DNA of 64,000 bases from Brachyhypopomus gauderio (GCF_052324685.1 NC_135212.1:12635410-12699409), one strand, 5' to 3'; positions 25,455 to 37,187 are shown, counted from the first letter of the stretch. A program made the numbers and translations. Notes: a model not told the origin generated them from the letters alone.

Positions 25455-26105
25455 CACTATATTGTCAAAAATTGCTCCCCTTCCTTGACTCACATATGAG
25501 CTTAAGTGACATACCATTCATTATCCAATATGACGTTGGTCCACCGTTTGCAGCTAGAACAGCTTCAACTCCTCTAGGAAGGCTGTCCACAAGGTTTAGG
25601 AGTGTGTTTATGGGGATTTTTTTTTTCCAGAAGTGCATTTGTGAGATCACATACTGATGTTGGACGAGAAGGCCTGGCTCTCAGTTTCCGCTCTAATTAA
25701 TCCCAAAGGTGTTCTATCAGGTTGAGGTCAGGACTCTGTGCAGGGCAATCAAGTTCATCCACACCAGACAAGGTCTTTATGGACCTTGCTTTGTGCACTG
25801 GTGTACAGTCATGTTGGAAGAGGAAGGGGCCAGCTCCAAACTGTTCCCATAAAGTTGGCAATGTGGAATTGTCAAAAATGTCTTTGTATGCTGAAGCATT
25901 CAGAGTTCCTTACACTGGAACTAAGGGACCAAGCCCAGCTCCTGAAAAACAACCCCACACCATAAACCTTCCTCCACCAAATTTTACACTTGGCACAATG
26001 CAGTCAGACAAGTACCGTTCTCCTGACAACCACCAAACTCAGACTCATCCATCAGATTGCCAGAAGAAGAAGCGCAATTCATCACTCCAGAGAACACACC
26101 TCCAC
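25455..26105 (-). mobile_element. Tc1/mariner-like transposon, one half, degraded
   Basis: A terminal sequence CACTATATTGTCAAAAATTG follows a TA dinucleotide (25453-25454), as expected for a Tc1-type end. Read on the minus strand, the interior is a decayed Tc1 transposase (for example the segment around 25900-26090 covering the central catalytic region). Frames are broken throughout. The copy stops at about 26105, where an L2-like LINE begins, and its other half was not found beyond the LINE. The same family is present at 46200-46423 and 53134-53925. Confidence 0.8.
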
Positions 26106-27925
26106 TGTTTATTTAGCAGATACTCTTATCCAGAATGAGTTACAAAGTGCTTTGCATCTGTTCACAGAATACATCCTACATAGTAGCATAGATTGGTTAA
26201 GAATCAAGATAACCTTGAGCCTACCACTAAAATACAGGAATAAATGCCATTACCTAGTATTTCAATTAAAACATACCAAGAAGCATAAATAACCGTAGAC
26301 AGATGAGCATAAAATTTAAGAACAAAGACAAGTGCTATCTTCTGAGTGAATGATCATTTAATTATGCAACGGATGAGTCTTCAGTCCGAGCAGTAAGTGG
26401 ACGATCGTTCCACCATCTCTGATCCAGAAGAGAGAATAGTCTTGAGTTTTGTCTTCCGTGAGACTTTAAGCATGGTGTTTCGTGTCGAGCCATGCTTGAG
26501 GTTCAGAGTGCCCATGCTACGTATCGGGCTTTGACCATGGATATCATGTAGGGAGGGGCTGGTCCATTTTGGCTTTGTAGGCAAGCATCAAGATTTTATA
26601 TCTGATGTGTGCCGCTACTGGAAGCCAGTAAAGTGAGCGCAGCAGAGGAGTCACATGTGAGAACTTGGGGAGATTGAAGGCTAATCGTGCTGCAGCATTC
26701 TGAATCAGTTGTAGAGTTCTGATGACCCGTAGCGGAAGACCCGCAAGTAGGCAGTTGCTGTAGTCCAGGTGTGAGATGAGGAGAGACCGTACAAGCACCT
26801 GGGTAACTTCCTGTGAAAGAAAGGGTTCTATTCTCTGTATGTTGGAGAGGAGAAATCTGCATAATCTAGTCAGCTTTGAAACATGTGTTGAGAAGGACAA
26901 TTGGTTGTTCTAAGGCTTCAACACCCAGGCTTCAAGCAGTTTCTGGTGGTATTTACAGGGTGCTCTCGAAAGAAACGGTAAGGTCATTGTTTGGGTTTGG
27001 GGTTCCTGGAAGGTTTTCCTATGGTTGAGCTTGGTAAGCTGTCATCCATGAAGCAACATGTGTCAAGCATGCTGAAGGACAGCCAAAATCCTGGGTGACA
27101 GAATGTGGGAAGGGAAGAATTAGCTGGGTGTCATCAGCATAGCAATGATAGGAGAAATCATGAGAAGAAATAATGTCACCAAGGGAATGAGTATACAAAG
27201 AGAGGAGAAGAGGGCCTATGACTGAGCCTTGAGGGATTCCAATGGAGAATATGTGGATTGGATGTAGATCTTTTCTATCAAACAAGGGTTGAGGGAGTGA
27301 TGGAGCATAGATTTGGATGCAAGTAAGAAGAATGTATGGAGGAAGTGTGAGTGGAAAGGGCAGGGAGAGAAAAAGAAGGATAGAAGATGATGGTCTGAGA
27401 GGTGAAGAACTGATGGTTCTAGTGGCTCATGTAAAGACCAAGTCCAGAATGTTACCTGCTCTGTGATTCGGAGGAGACAGGTTGATGGCGAGGTCAAACG
27501 ATCACAGTGATGGAAGGATGCAAGACGAATGCAGTTTGTCGGATGGAAAGTTGAAGTCACTAAGGAGGATGAGTAGGTTTGCTTCAATAGTGAATTTGCT
27601 GCGGAGGGTATCAAGTGTCAACGAAGTTCTTAAGGGAACCTTAAGATAAATCACACCCATGTGAAGATTAGTGGGGTAGGATACAGTGATGCAACTCAAA
27701 GGAAGAGATTCAAAGACCTGAGAAGGAAAATTGGGTGAAACGACACTCTGGAGATAGACCTGTGTCATCACCCCTTCCAAGGCGCCATGGGAAATGAGTT
27801 AATGAGAAGGCAGAAGACAGAGCAGCTGCAGTCCAGAGTTCTCCGGGGTGATCCAGGTTTCGTCCAGAGCCAAGAAGTGTAGTGAGTGGAGGGATGCAAG
27901 GGCTGAGATGAAGTCAGCCTTCTGT
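26106..27925 (-). mobile_element. L2-clade-like LINE, degenerate ORF2 (endonuclease + reverse transcriptase)
   Basis: On the minus strand the order is: an endonuclease remnant (ISALASLHSLHFLALDETWI near 27890-27820, then a VIYLKVP segment and LLSDFNFPSDKL), followed by RT pieces with [10 protein letters not shown] and the YADDTQL catalytic motif (27019-27285), then FSTHVSKLTRLCRFLL and HLDYSNCLLAGLP (26544-26900). Frameshifts and stops separate these blocks. The 3' end (reading GGATAAGAGTATCTGCTAAA on the minus strand, about 26107-26126) is the classic tail of fish L2-type elements. The LINE sits at the broken end of the Tc1-like element. It is dead. Confidence 0.85.
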
Positions 27926-28288
27926 CACTGTGCTCTGTGTTTGTAATGAATGTTGTGGGTAAATGAGGTTGCTGGTGTTGTGGTAACTATGCTAGTGTCT
28001 ATGAGCCCTGTGGGATACATACACAGAAATTGCCAAACACATTATGGAATAGAAACAAGCTTTATAGATACTAGTAGGGAAAGAGAATGACAGCTGGGTT
28101 AAAGATTCAGTGTCATTGGAGGAAACTAGATGAAAAGCAGAGAAGTACGTAACGGAGGTTAGAAGCAACTACATACCATTACAGACACGTCTGTACATTT
28201 ATCTGTTTTAGTCAGTGCTGTATCTGCCCCCTTATTCACACCTTGGACCAGGGTGAAACTACACCTGCAGTGAGTAATTACAGCTAAT
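27926..28288. other. unassigned repeat-flanking DNA
   Basis: No gene seen. It may contain the 5' region of the L2-like element. It ends with the target duplication CAGCTAAT (28281-28288) of the next MITE. Confidence 0.4.
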
Positions 28289-28465
28289 CAGTGGCGCAAA
28301 AAGGGAGTATGCAGCGTATGCGACGCATAGGGGCGCTGCACTAGAGGGGGCGCCAAATCAATACCAGAAAATTATTTGCCGAGTTGGTGGGGGGTGGGGA
28401 TGGAGTGCGGGGGGCGCCGATAGTGTGTTTGCATACACCTCAGAAAGTGTGTAGTTGCAACCCTG
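28289..28465. mobile_element. hAT-type MITE with perfect 8-bp target duplication
   Basis: A 177-bp insert starting CAGTGGCGCAAAAAGG and ending GTTGCAACCCTG, flanked on both sides by CAGCTAAT (28281-28288 and 28466-28473). An 8-bp duplication and CAG/CTG ends are typical of hAT elements. The inverted repeats are short and imperfect. It is GC-rich inside (GGGGGCGCC) and has no coding capacity. Confidence 0.8.
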
Positions 28466-28473
28466 CAGCTAAT

Positions 28474-29138
28474 AAGCAACAAGGTTAGGACAAGAAGCCT
28501 AGAATTGATCAGAATCTGGAGCAAAAGTAATGAAACCCAAAACCTACCTCAACCAATCACAGGATGTTCCAAGAGTAGACAAACAAAGCACACAAGGGCC
28601 ATGGTAGAATGCAATGGTAGAGTCACAAATTAGCTTCACACTAATAGTGGCCTACATCCTGTCTATAATGTTGACTCTGTTCTCTCGCCGTATTGTGTTG
28701 TCATTTCAAATGGAGAGGTGTTTGACCAGAGAATCGCTCATGTGTAATCCCATCCTAACGAGCATGTCATCAATTGTTTGAAGATGGTCCCTTTCAAAGT
28801 AGAACAGTTCGCCAGTAGTTTTATTGCCATTCAGTGATTTACATTCCATTTGGCTTATGTTGCATGTAATAAATAAATAAATAGTGTATTGCTCTATCCT
28901 CACTCAAAACACATCTTAGGTGTAGTGTTTGAACATTTGTCACAGACCAGTCATTTACATGTCATAAGTTTTGTTCCCTGAACATGTACTGAATTTGGGT
29001 GGGCAAAGGAGATTCAGGAAAATGTCGCTATGCTATGCTTGTCTCCCTTGCACCAATTGCACAAACAGAGTTTTTAACCATTCAACTGCCCAAACCGGTT
29101 ATAGCTCTCAGTGCCTCATGAATGCTATTGTGAATATA
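28474..29138. other. intergenic DNA
   Basis: No gene or recognised element. Short open frames have no family resemblance. Confidence 0.4.
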
Positions 29139-29193
29139 ATGATCAACAGATGAGCGGTGTGGTGATGTGGTGGTTAGCGCTGTCACCTTACAG

Positions 29194-29377
29194 CAGTGGT
29201 TCCCAAACTTTTTCTGCCGTGCCCCCCCTTTAGTAAATGAGAATATTTTTGCGCCCCCATACACACACCCCCCCATATTGACACATGTACACGTGTTTTA
29301 CTTCCAAGCTCTGGGCCCCCCTTGCAATAGCTCCGCGACCCACCTAGGGAGCGTGCCCCCCACTTTGGGAACCACTG
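29194..29377. mobile_element. hAT MITE nested in the SINE
   Basis: 184 bp with ends CAGTGGTTCCCAAAC and GTTTGGGAACCACTG-type inverted repeats (right end TTTGGGAACCACTG), flanked by the 8-bp duplication CCTTACAG (29186-29193 and 29378-29385). It splits the SINE between its box A and box B. The ends are typical of Charlie-like hAT elements. Confidence 0.9.
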
Positions 29378-29677
29378 CCTTACAGCAAGGTGGTCTGGGT
29401 TCGATTCTCGGTCTGGACTGCTCTGTGTGGAGTTTGCATGTTCTCCCTGTATCTGTGTGAGTATTCTTTGGGTACTCCGGTTTCCTCCCACAGTCCAAAG
29501 ATGTGTGTTAAGTTGATTGGTTACTCTAAATTGCCTGTAGGTGTGAGTGTGTGTGTGTGCATTGGCCATGTGGTGGATCGGTGACCTGCTCATGGTATAC
29601 CTGCCCTCACATGGTGATGCTGGGATTGGCTCCAGCCCCCCTGTAACCCCGATTAGTGGGATTAAGAGGTAATGATA

Positions 29678-30167
29678 ACACAGGTCAACAGCATTTTTGG
29701 GGCCAAAGATATTTCAAGGAATTTAGGGTAACTTTGGGGTGCTGATTCTGAATATGTCATCAGTTTTTCCAGATTGGCTCAAGTTTTTGAGATTTTTCGT
29801 GAAATGTGTAAAAAAAACACACTATGTGTGGTGCCCAAGACTTGTCTTGGTCCCCAAGCATAACCCCAAAATAGGCCAAATACACTTTTTTATGAAGTCT
29901 GTTATGTTTCTTCTATGTTTTTGCAGTGTATATTCACCACAAATGTAACAGAATGTGTCTGGATCGTTATTACAACTTCTTCTTGTGCTATATGCTATAT
30001 GTGCTAATGCTATATAAGTGCTATAAATAAGATACCAAAAATCTCAAAAACTTGAGCCAATCTGGCAAAACTGATAGCATATTCAGAATCAGCACCCCAA
30101 AAATACCCCAAATTCATTAAAATATTTTGGGCACCAGTAATTTTTTTTTTTTTTTGTTGACCTGTGT
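29678..30167. mobile_element. MITE with about 120-bp terminal inverted repeats, nested in the SINE
   Basis: The 490-bp insert starts ACACAGGTCAACA and ends TGTTGACCTGTGT. The arms (about 29678-29800 and 30035-30167) remain inverted copies for over 100 bases, including TTTGGGGTGCTGATTCTGAA and CCAGATTGGCTCAAG, diverged by perhaps 15 percent. The flanks share AATG, but a clear target duplication was not resolved. There is no coding frame. The superfamily is unknown to me. Confidence 0.8.
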
Positions 30168-30191
30168 AATGGATGGATGGATGATCAACAG

Positions 30192-30749
30192 CTATCATTT
30201 CCTTTTATCATTTGCCAAAATTGCATAATGCATTTACTAGTTTATTTATTTATAATGTCACAATGTGTTTATAGTTTTGGCTATAGCTGTTACGGAACAG
30301 CTCCGGACCCTTCACTACGATCGTCGTTGTGCCTGCCTCCTCCACAACACGTCACAATAGCGTAATGTAACATTGCTAAAGTACGTTAGTGAATAGGAAA
30401 TCTTTGGGTTGGACCCCCTCAATACAAAATGTATTTTGTAAAATAAATATATATGGTATATATGGTTTATGTGGCATCAAGCACTTACACTTCTGTATGT
30501 TTTCTCATGCATGACTGAAATATTATTACAAGCACAGTAAGTATTTTATTTACATACACTCAGTTTGAACTTCATGATTAATTATGTTTTGAGAATTATT
30601 GTTCTTTATGTATTTATACATAAACATACATTATTTGCACAGGAAGGTTAAACAGGTGCAGCACTTCTAGTAACACATCACAGCGGTCAAATAACCAGCG
30701 CTTGGTAACAAGGGAATATTATTTTGAAAGTATTCACCTTTAATATTCA
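30192..30749. other. spacer before the decayed Gypsy element
   Basis: AT-rich, no gene seen. It may include the 5' LTR of the following retroelement, but no LTR pair could be matched. Confidence 0.35.
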
Positions 30750-32049
30750 GAATTGGTGGAGAAGAAGAGAGATACCTTGCTGAGTTGTATGGGGGCACAA
30801 ACCTATACACTAATGAGAAATCTTCTGAGCCCTGAAAGGCCAGGAGAAAAGTCGTTCAACCGGTAAGTTTTCTGAAGCACCATTTAAATCCAAAGCCTCG
30901 TGAAACTGTTCAAAAGTGGAAGTTCAAGTCACAAAATGCCATGGAAGCAGCTAATAAAGACATGAGAGATGTAAACAGTACAAGTATATGGACAAATGGT
31001 TAAAACCAGTAGGGGGAGCAGTATTCAAGCTGGAAACCAGGATAAAGTCAACGAGAACTGGAAAATGCTATCCGATGGGATGAAAATAACCATATAACAA
31101 AGTACTTTAGATTTGCTGTTGAAACATGCCACAAACATGGAAATATGTTTGAAGAGAGATTGAAAACTAAAGAATGGTGTGAAAACAAGCACTGGAGAAG
31201 AGAGGAAAGAAAAAAAACAAACTAGCAGAACAAAGTATGTACAAGAAGAAGAAGGAGTTGAGGAAGTCTTTACAATATTTAGCATTATGGATTGAGTGCA
31301 CAGAGTACTCCCTCCCACACAGTTTGACAATAAATGGCAGGCCGGTAAACTTTTGAGATTGACACAGGCTGTAGTGTGACAATATTATCAAAGGCTGAAT
31401 ACACATGGTCAGGGAATGAGACAGAAGTGTCAGAGATGATGACGAGCTCCATTCGTTTAAAAAACCTATGCAGGAACAGGACAGAAAATCAATACGTTGA
31501 CAGTACTGGTGCAGGTAGGACACAAGGACATGGTCAAACATCTAGCAGCAGTAGTGGGAGCAGGGAGCAGGGCCAGACTTGTTAGGACAAGGGTTGTTAG
31601 GAAAGTTGAGTGTTAACTGGCATGCAGTGAATAAAGTATACGAAACTACAGTCACTGCTAGAAATGCAGATGAAACATGATCCAGTGTTCAAGTATGAAC
31701 AAGGGGGCTGTCAAAGGGACAAATGCTAAAATGTATCTGTCGTGTATTTACTCACCACTATGTTCAGGACTGCTTAAGCAGACAATTGGAAAACAATGGC
31801 AGAATTTAGGAGAAACCAAACTGAGCTTTATTGCTAACATTTAGCAAAGACATACACCACCTACAGGCCTGCCAACAGGGAGAAAACGAGAGAGAGAGCA
31901 GGCACCAGAGGCAGTCCCCTATACACACTGGTAGAATCCACCAACCAGACCTCACCACAGATCCACACCAAAATAAAAGACTCCTTTATGTCTGCCTCGT
32001 TTCTTCAAACTCCACTCTGTACCTTTTGCAGTGAAAGTCAAAGTAAAAA

Positions 32050-32740
32050 TGGAGGTGGATCGTTTGATGAAAGATAAAATACTAGAAGCTGTGAAATCTG
32101 CAGACTTGGACAACCCCACTTGTCTCAAGATTGAAGCCTGACAGGACTGTGAGGTTGTGTGTAGACCACAAGCTCACAGTAAATAAAGTGACCACAGGAA
32201 GGAGCAGTATGGAGAATGGAAGACATGTTGCGATCTGTAGAAGAAAAAAATCACAAAACATGAGTCATGCATATCAACAAATACGGCTGGATGAAGAATC
32301 CAAAAAATATGTTGCAGTAAACACTCACAAAGGACTGTTTACTTATACAAGGTTACCTTTTGGGGTTCGTTCTAGTCCAGCAATATTACAGAGAACTATG
32401 GAGGCCATTCCCCGTGACATTCCCAAGGTAGTGATGTACCTGGATGGTACATTTTACTGACAGGAAAGGATGATAAGGACCATTAAAAAATAATGGAGCA
32501 CGTACATCAGCGTCTGGATGAAGTGTGTCTTCTAAAAATGACCAAATATAGCTTCAAAGAGAAAGAAGTCACCTTCCTGGGATATAGGGTGGATGCCACA
32601 GGAATACCAGGAAAAGTGCTGGCCATACAGAACACACCTGCACCTACTTCACTGACCGAACTCACAGCCTTCTTAGGGCTTCTGAACTTTTACAGTCGGT
32701 TCCTGCCAAACTTTTCAACACTGCTGGTTACATAAATTTC
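32050..32740 (+). pseudogene. Ty3/Gypsy reverse transcriptase, broken
   Basis: Segments VRLCVDHKLTVNKVTT, YQQIRLDEESKKY and LFTYTRLPFGVRSSPAILQR are RT palm and fingers motifs. Where the catalytic Y-x-D-D box is expected (32437-32448) the sequence reads YLDG and then runs out of frame. The connection-type segment ATGIPG/FLGLLNFYSRF follows in another frame. Stop codons and shifts show it is inactive. Confidence 0.85.
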
Positions 32741-32799
32741 TGAGGAAGGAGGAGATATGGAAATGGGGGCCAGAACAAGCCAGAGCCTTTCAGGAAGCT

Positions 32800-33300
32800 G
32801 AAAAGCTCTTGTAGTCCAGTAAAGTGTTGGTGCATTCTGATGAAAATAAGGAACTAATAACCTCCTGTGATCCATCATGTATGGGGTAGGAGCAATCCTT
32901 GGTCCCCAGATTCCAGATAGAGGTGATTGTCCATTTGGGATTGTCTCACACACCTTTTCTGCAGCAGAAACGAACTATTCACAGTTAGATAAGGAGGGAT
33001 TAGCGGTCATATGGGTGCAGAAATTTCATGAGTTCTTATGTGGGAGGAAATTTGTAATTTTCACAAGCTGTACCGACCACAAGCCATTTATCAGTTTAGT
33101 GAATGAGATGAAGGCTGTACCACAGATGACATCTCGGCGGATAATGAGATGGGCTGTAATCTTAAAGGCCTATGAGTATGTGATCACATACAGGGCAGGC
33201 AAACATAATGGAAATGTGGATGCACTTAGCCGGCTTCTGGTGCCCCCATCTCCTCAAAAGTCTTCACCGGTAGAGCATGAAACCAATCCACTGCTAACCT
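32800..33300 (+). pseudogene. Ty3/Gypsy RNase H, broken
   Basis: YGVGAILGPQIPD, SAAETNYSQLDKEGLAVIW, TDHKPF and GNVDALSRL are the conserved RNase H blocks in normal order. The first catalytic segment lies in a disrupted frame upstream of 32877. Confidence 0.85.
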
Positions 33301-33435
33301 CTGAACAAACGCAGAGATGGGTGGCTACAGACCCCATACTGTCCATAGTATGGGGGGGTCACGTTGGCAGATTGGCTTGATCACTTAGAGGAACCAGGGT
33401 TTATACCTTTATACAGCAGAGACAGTATGAGCTGA

Positions 33436-34365
33436 GTGTGCAGGAGGGTTGTGTGTTTTTGGGGCACACGTGTCATTGACTCATCTTTGTTAACCCAGTC
33501 GCATCAGTCACATCCAGGCATAACAAGAATGAAAGGCCTGGTGAGAAGTTATCTATGGTGGCCTCAGTTGGATGCTGATATTGAAGCCAGTGTAAAGGGT
33601 TGCAGTGAGTGTCAAGAACAAAGAACAACATTTCTGCATTCCTGGGAGTGGCCTGGTAAACAATGCAGGTGAGAATTCATGCAGGTAATTTTTTGGGTAA
33701 GATGTTTGGTGTTGGTGGCAGCTCATTGAGAGTGGACTGAGGTGTACCCTGTGAACTCTGCATCTACACACTAGATTGTCTTAGACACTTTATCAGCATT
33801 CATGGCATTCCAGACATGATTGTGTCAGACGATGCATCATGTTTCGTGAGTGAGTCAAACAAAGAATTCATGGTTGGAAACTGAATCACCCACAATGCTT
33901 CAGCACCCTATCATCCATCATCAAATGGATTAGCAGAGCGAACTGTACAGATATTTTAGAAGCCGATGAAAAAGAGTTATGAGGAAACCCTAGAGACAAG
34001 GTTGTACTGAGCACTGGTTAGCTACAGAATAACACCACATTCAACCACGGGATGCTCTCCTGCAGAGCTATTAGTGGGAAGAAGGTTGTGTTGCACATTA
34101 GATCTGCTGCATCTAAAACTCAAGACTAAAGTGGAAACAAAGCAGACGAAACAGAAGACCATGATGAACCATGATGAACATGACACAGCTAAACAGTTCA
34201 ACATGGGAGACCATGTGTATACCAGGAATCTTTGGCCTGGACCGAAATGGATACCAAGACTTGTAAAGATTATTACAGGACTAGTATCTTACATGTTCTG
34301 GGTGACAAACGAAAAGTTCATCGGCATGTGGATCAACTTTTTAGCTGATCTAGAGGGAACTTAGT
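33436..34365 (+). pseudogene. Ty3/Gypsy integrase, broken
   Basis: The zinc-binding H2C2 region is visible (QSHQSHPGITRMKGLVRSY, then CSECQ at about 33604). The catalytic core follows in several frames (IVSDDAS near 33822, FNMGDHVYTRN near 34197). Multiple stops and shifts. It lies after RNase H, the ordinary Ty3/Gypsy arrangement. Confidence 0.8.
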
Positions 34366-34700
34366 TTGAACCACAGCCTGAGGACCTTGTGTCGGAGGAC
34401 AGTACAGAGTTATCATGTCAGATGGTCCAGTCCACTCTAACCACCTCTTCCTGTTGCCAGTACAAAGTACCCTGGTGTATCACCCAAACCAGCGTTAAGG
34501 CAAACTGAGAGAATCAAGAATGTAGTCAATAGTTTAGGCTGTACTCTTTCAAATCATTAGAGGTCAGTAAAGGGTAAGCAACACTGTTGTGGGGCCCTGG
34601 AGAGGAAGACCATTTGTGCTAAACAAGCTGTGTGTGGTTAGGAGCCAGTTCAATAAAGATTTTTACTTCATCGGCCTCTGTGCTTTCCTTTAAACTTTTG

Positions 34701-35483
34701 GGTATTAGATACTACATTATTTATGGATTTTTCTTTGGGTCTGTTAACAATGGAGCCCAGTTCAAAGTACATACAGTATGCAGAAAATGTTTCATATCAT
34801 ATACAATGTGAACTTCCCAATGGCGTTTATCTTTGGATCTTGTGTATCAAATCTGTTTTTGAAATTGATGTTTAAATTAATGTTATTTTTTCCACATTTG
34901 TGGTTGAATGAACATGCTGGATTAACTGAGGGCTGTTTAATTAGCCCCATTTAGTTGAACATCGATTTTTCTGCAATGATCGTGTTCAGTGATGCTGATA
35001 TTGGTCAGTAGCCTAACTGTAAGCTTCATCACTGTGAAGACAACCTCAATACACAATCATTTGTAATTGTACAGTTTTTTTTCTGTCTGGTAGCATTTTA
35101 GTCATCTCCAGTTTGCAGAAGAATACCTCTGGGTAATGTTGTTAAATTGCACTACCAATAATGTCATATGGACAAAGCATCACTGACATGATTACACTGT
35201 TGGCCAAAAATGGAACCATCACGTCTGTTGCATTCACAGCTAAAATACATAGGCTGTACAAAGTCAAAAAACCCTGAAGCTTTGATTTACTGGCTAAAAA
35301 CTTCAAAGAACATAAGTAATGTAACGTTTAGTAATATTTCAGTAATTTGTGTAGAGTGGTAGCAAATTAATCAGAAATCCAGTGAAAATGTGGGAAAGCT
35401 TTAACAATGTTGTGTTGCTTGAGTGGTGTTGTGTGTTTTTTTTTTCTTTACTTTTTTGTTATTTTATTCTGTGCTCTGAGGGA
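34701..35483. other. intergenic DNA
   Basis: AT-rich, nothing recognised up to the solo LTR target site. Confidence 0.4.
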
Positions 35484-35488
35484 CGTGA

Positions 35489-35887
35489 TGTTAGGAACAG
35501 CACACAGTCCCTCTCTCCAGATAATTAGACATACACCTGTCTCTCATGTCTCTCATTCCTAGACTATTTAAAGACGGAAGTCGTGCTTCCGGGTTGCGAA
35601 GTATTGTCGACTCATGCCGCATACTGAGCGTTCTCATTACCGTGTTGACTGCCCGTGTTTTGACCTCTGCTTCCCTCGTAGACCTCGTAACCCGCCTAGC
35701 CCTCCTGTACCTCTGGACTCTGCTCTCCCAGTGTGACCCTGGACCGGCCCGACATCCCGCTTAACACTCCGGTGTTCATCGCTGTTGTTTATCTTTGTTG
35801 CTACTCGCCTGTGGCGTTTGTTGCATGTTCAATAAAAGCGGCGTTATTCCGCAGGTGAATCCCTCTCTGCCTGGTTTATACGTTACA
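35489..35887 (+). mobile_element. solo LTR with 5-bp target duplication
   Basis: A 399-bp sequence starting TGTTAGGAAC and ending CGTTACA, with TG...CA termini and inverted tips TGTTA/TTACA-like, flanked by CGTGA on both sides (35484-35488 and 35888-35892). Inside are a TTTAAA promoter-like box at about 35567 and an AATAAA at 35831-35836 near the expected R-U5 border. No internal coding region is attached, so it is a solo LTR left by recombination. The parental family is unknown; its sequence differs from the Gmr1-like LTR at 46424. Confidence 0.82.
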
Positions 35888-37100
35888 CGTGAATTGTCAG
35901 CTGTCTTCTCTGAAGCACGTTGAGTACATTTTGATAGTAAGCTGTTACCAATGATCAATATTGAGTTCTGCTCTACTGAGAGTATTAAGTACTTATTTGC
36001 TGAGAGTCAGTATTTTCTAGTTCTGACTGTCAGTATTGAGAAGGGGCATGTTTCAGTTCAACTTTGGGGTGGGGGCACTGCTATCACCTAACTCATAATT
36101 ATATGAGTAGAGCGTGTAATGCCCAGCCGTTCCAAGCCCCCTGGACTACGCCAAAATGGTATTTTCTACTTTTGTACTATTGAGTATTTCTCCTTTTCTG
36201 CTCACAGTCAGTTTTAAGCTCTTCTGTGGCTTCATCTCTTCAAAGGCTCTGACTCGACACACATATCTTTCAGAGCAAGGTGGCCATGTTTATTGATAGC
36301 GGAGGTGTTTCTCTGCACCAGTGCAGATGTCCCATACCCCTCTGGATAGCAGACAGGACAGAAACTGTCCCCGTGGTCCTGCTTCACTGAAGACCTTGTC
36401 ACTGTTTTCCTTGAAACACATCGGTTTTTTCTTTTAACCATCAGACGGTTATCGTCCGTTTTAGATGCGTAAGCGTGGGAATGAACTCCAGGTGGAGGCG
36501 CTGTGTGCTGTGGCAGATCGGCAGCTATGGATCCAGGCCTGGAACTCATTAAACTTTTATGGCGCGTAATCCTTCATCCCTCTTTCACCGCATAATGGGA
36601 GTGGTGGAGGGGGGGGAGCTCTCTCCCTTCGGCTCTGCCCGGGCTGTGACTGAGCTGTGTAATTTTGGTACTCTGCTCATTTTATCTCTCTCCCATCAGA
36701 ACACACGTCTATTAGGGCTGAGTTTGGTTTTTTTTTCTGAAGGTATGAAGACAGGTGGATGGAAATGTCACATTTCCACATCACACACGGCTAAGGAGCT
36801 GACCCCTCCCTCGGGCCCGTGCAGCACAAACGGTGACAGTACTCACAAATCTTCCCTACATTTATTCTCCTCGCTCTGCTTTGGAACGCTGTTAGCTTTG
36901 GGCACATGGCTGGCACTTTTAGGGGAATACTTTGTGCAAAAGTGCCAGTGTGCTGTTAAACATGTTGGGGGTTTGGGTCCGTTAGCTTTATACAAATGAT
37001 GTCATGACAGTTGGTCGCTACTGGGTAATTTGTTCTTTCAGTCTGTGCTGAGTGTTTCTTTAAATGGAAGTCAGATAGGAAGTCCCCACCATCACTGTGA

Positions 37101-37187
37101 GACAGGAGGGGAGGAGGAGGGGAGGATGGGGGGGAGGAGGAGGGGAGGAAGAGGAGGAGGAGGGGAGGAGGAGGAGGGGAGGATGGG
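37101..37187. repeat. purine-only GGA-rich tract
   Basis: About 85 bases made almost only of G and A (GGAGGAGGGGAGG units). Such tracts can form triplexes or G-quadruplexes. Confidence 0.9.

Larger units (their letters stand above)
29150..30180 (+). mobile_element. tRNA-type SINE interrupted by two MITEs, 11-bp target duplication
   Basis: ATGATCAACAG occurs directly before (29139-29149) and after (30181-30191) the element. The head has a box-A-like TGGTGATGTGG and a box-B-like GGTTCGATTCT (about 29398-29408), as in tRNA-derived SINEs. The body (CATGTTCTCCCTGTATCTGT, TCCTCCCACAGTCCAAAG) is a widespread fish repeat sequence, and the tail is (GGAT)n at about 30168-30180. Removing the two nested inserts leaves a SINE of roughly 350 bp. 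The family name is uncertain. Confidence 0.7.
30750..34700 (+). mobile_element. decayed Ty3/Gypsy retrotransposon, conventional domain order
   Basis: Remnants run in the usual Ty3/Gypsy order on the plus strand: Gag-like (about 30770-31200), protease with an I-D-T-G-C motif (about 31355), reverse transcriptase (32050-32740), RNase H (32800-33240) and integrase (33436-34365). Every domain carries frameshifts or stops. An AATAAA at about 34651 with a TGTTGTGGGGCC start near 34581 may be part of the 3' LTR. The 5' LTR was not found. Confidence 0.8.
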
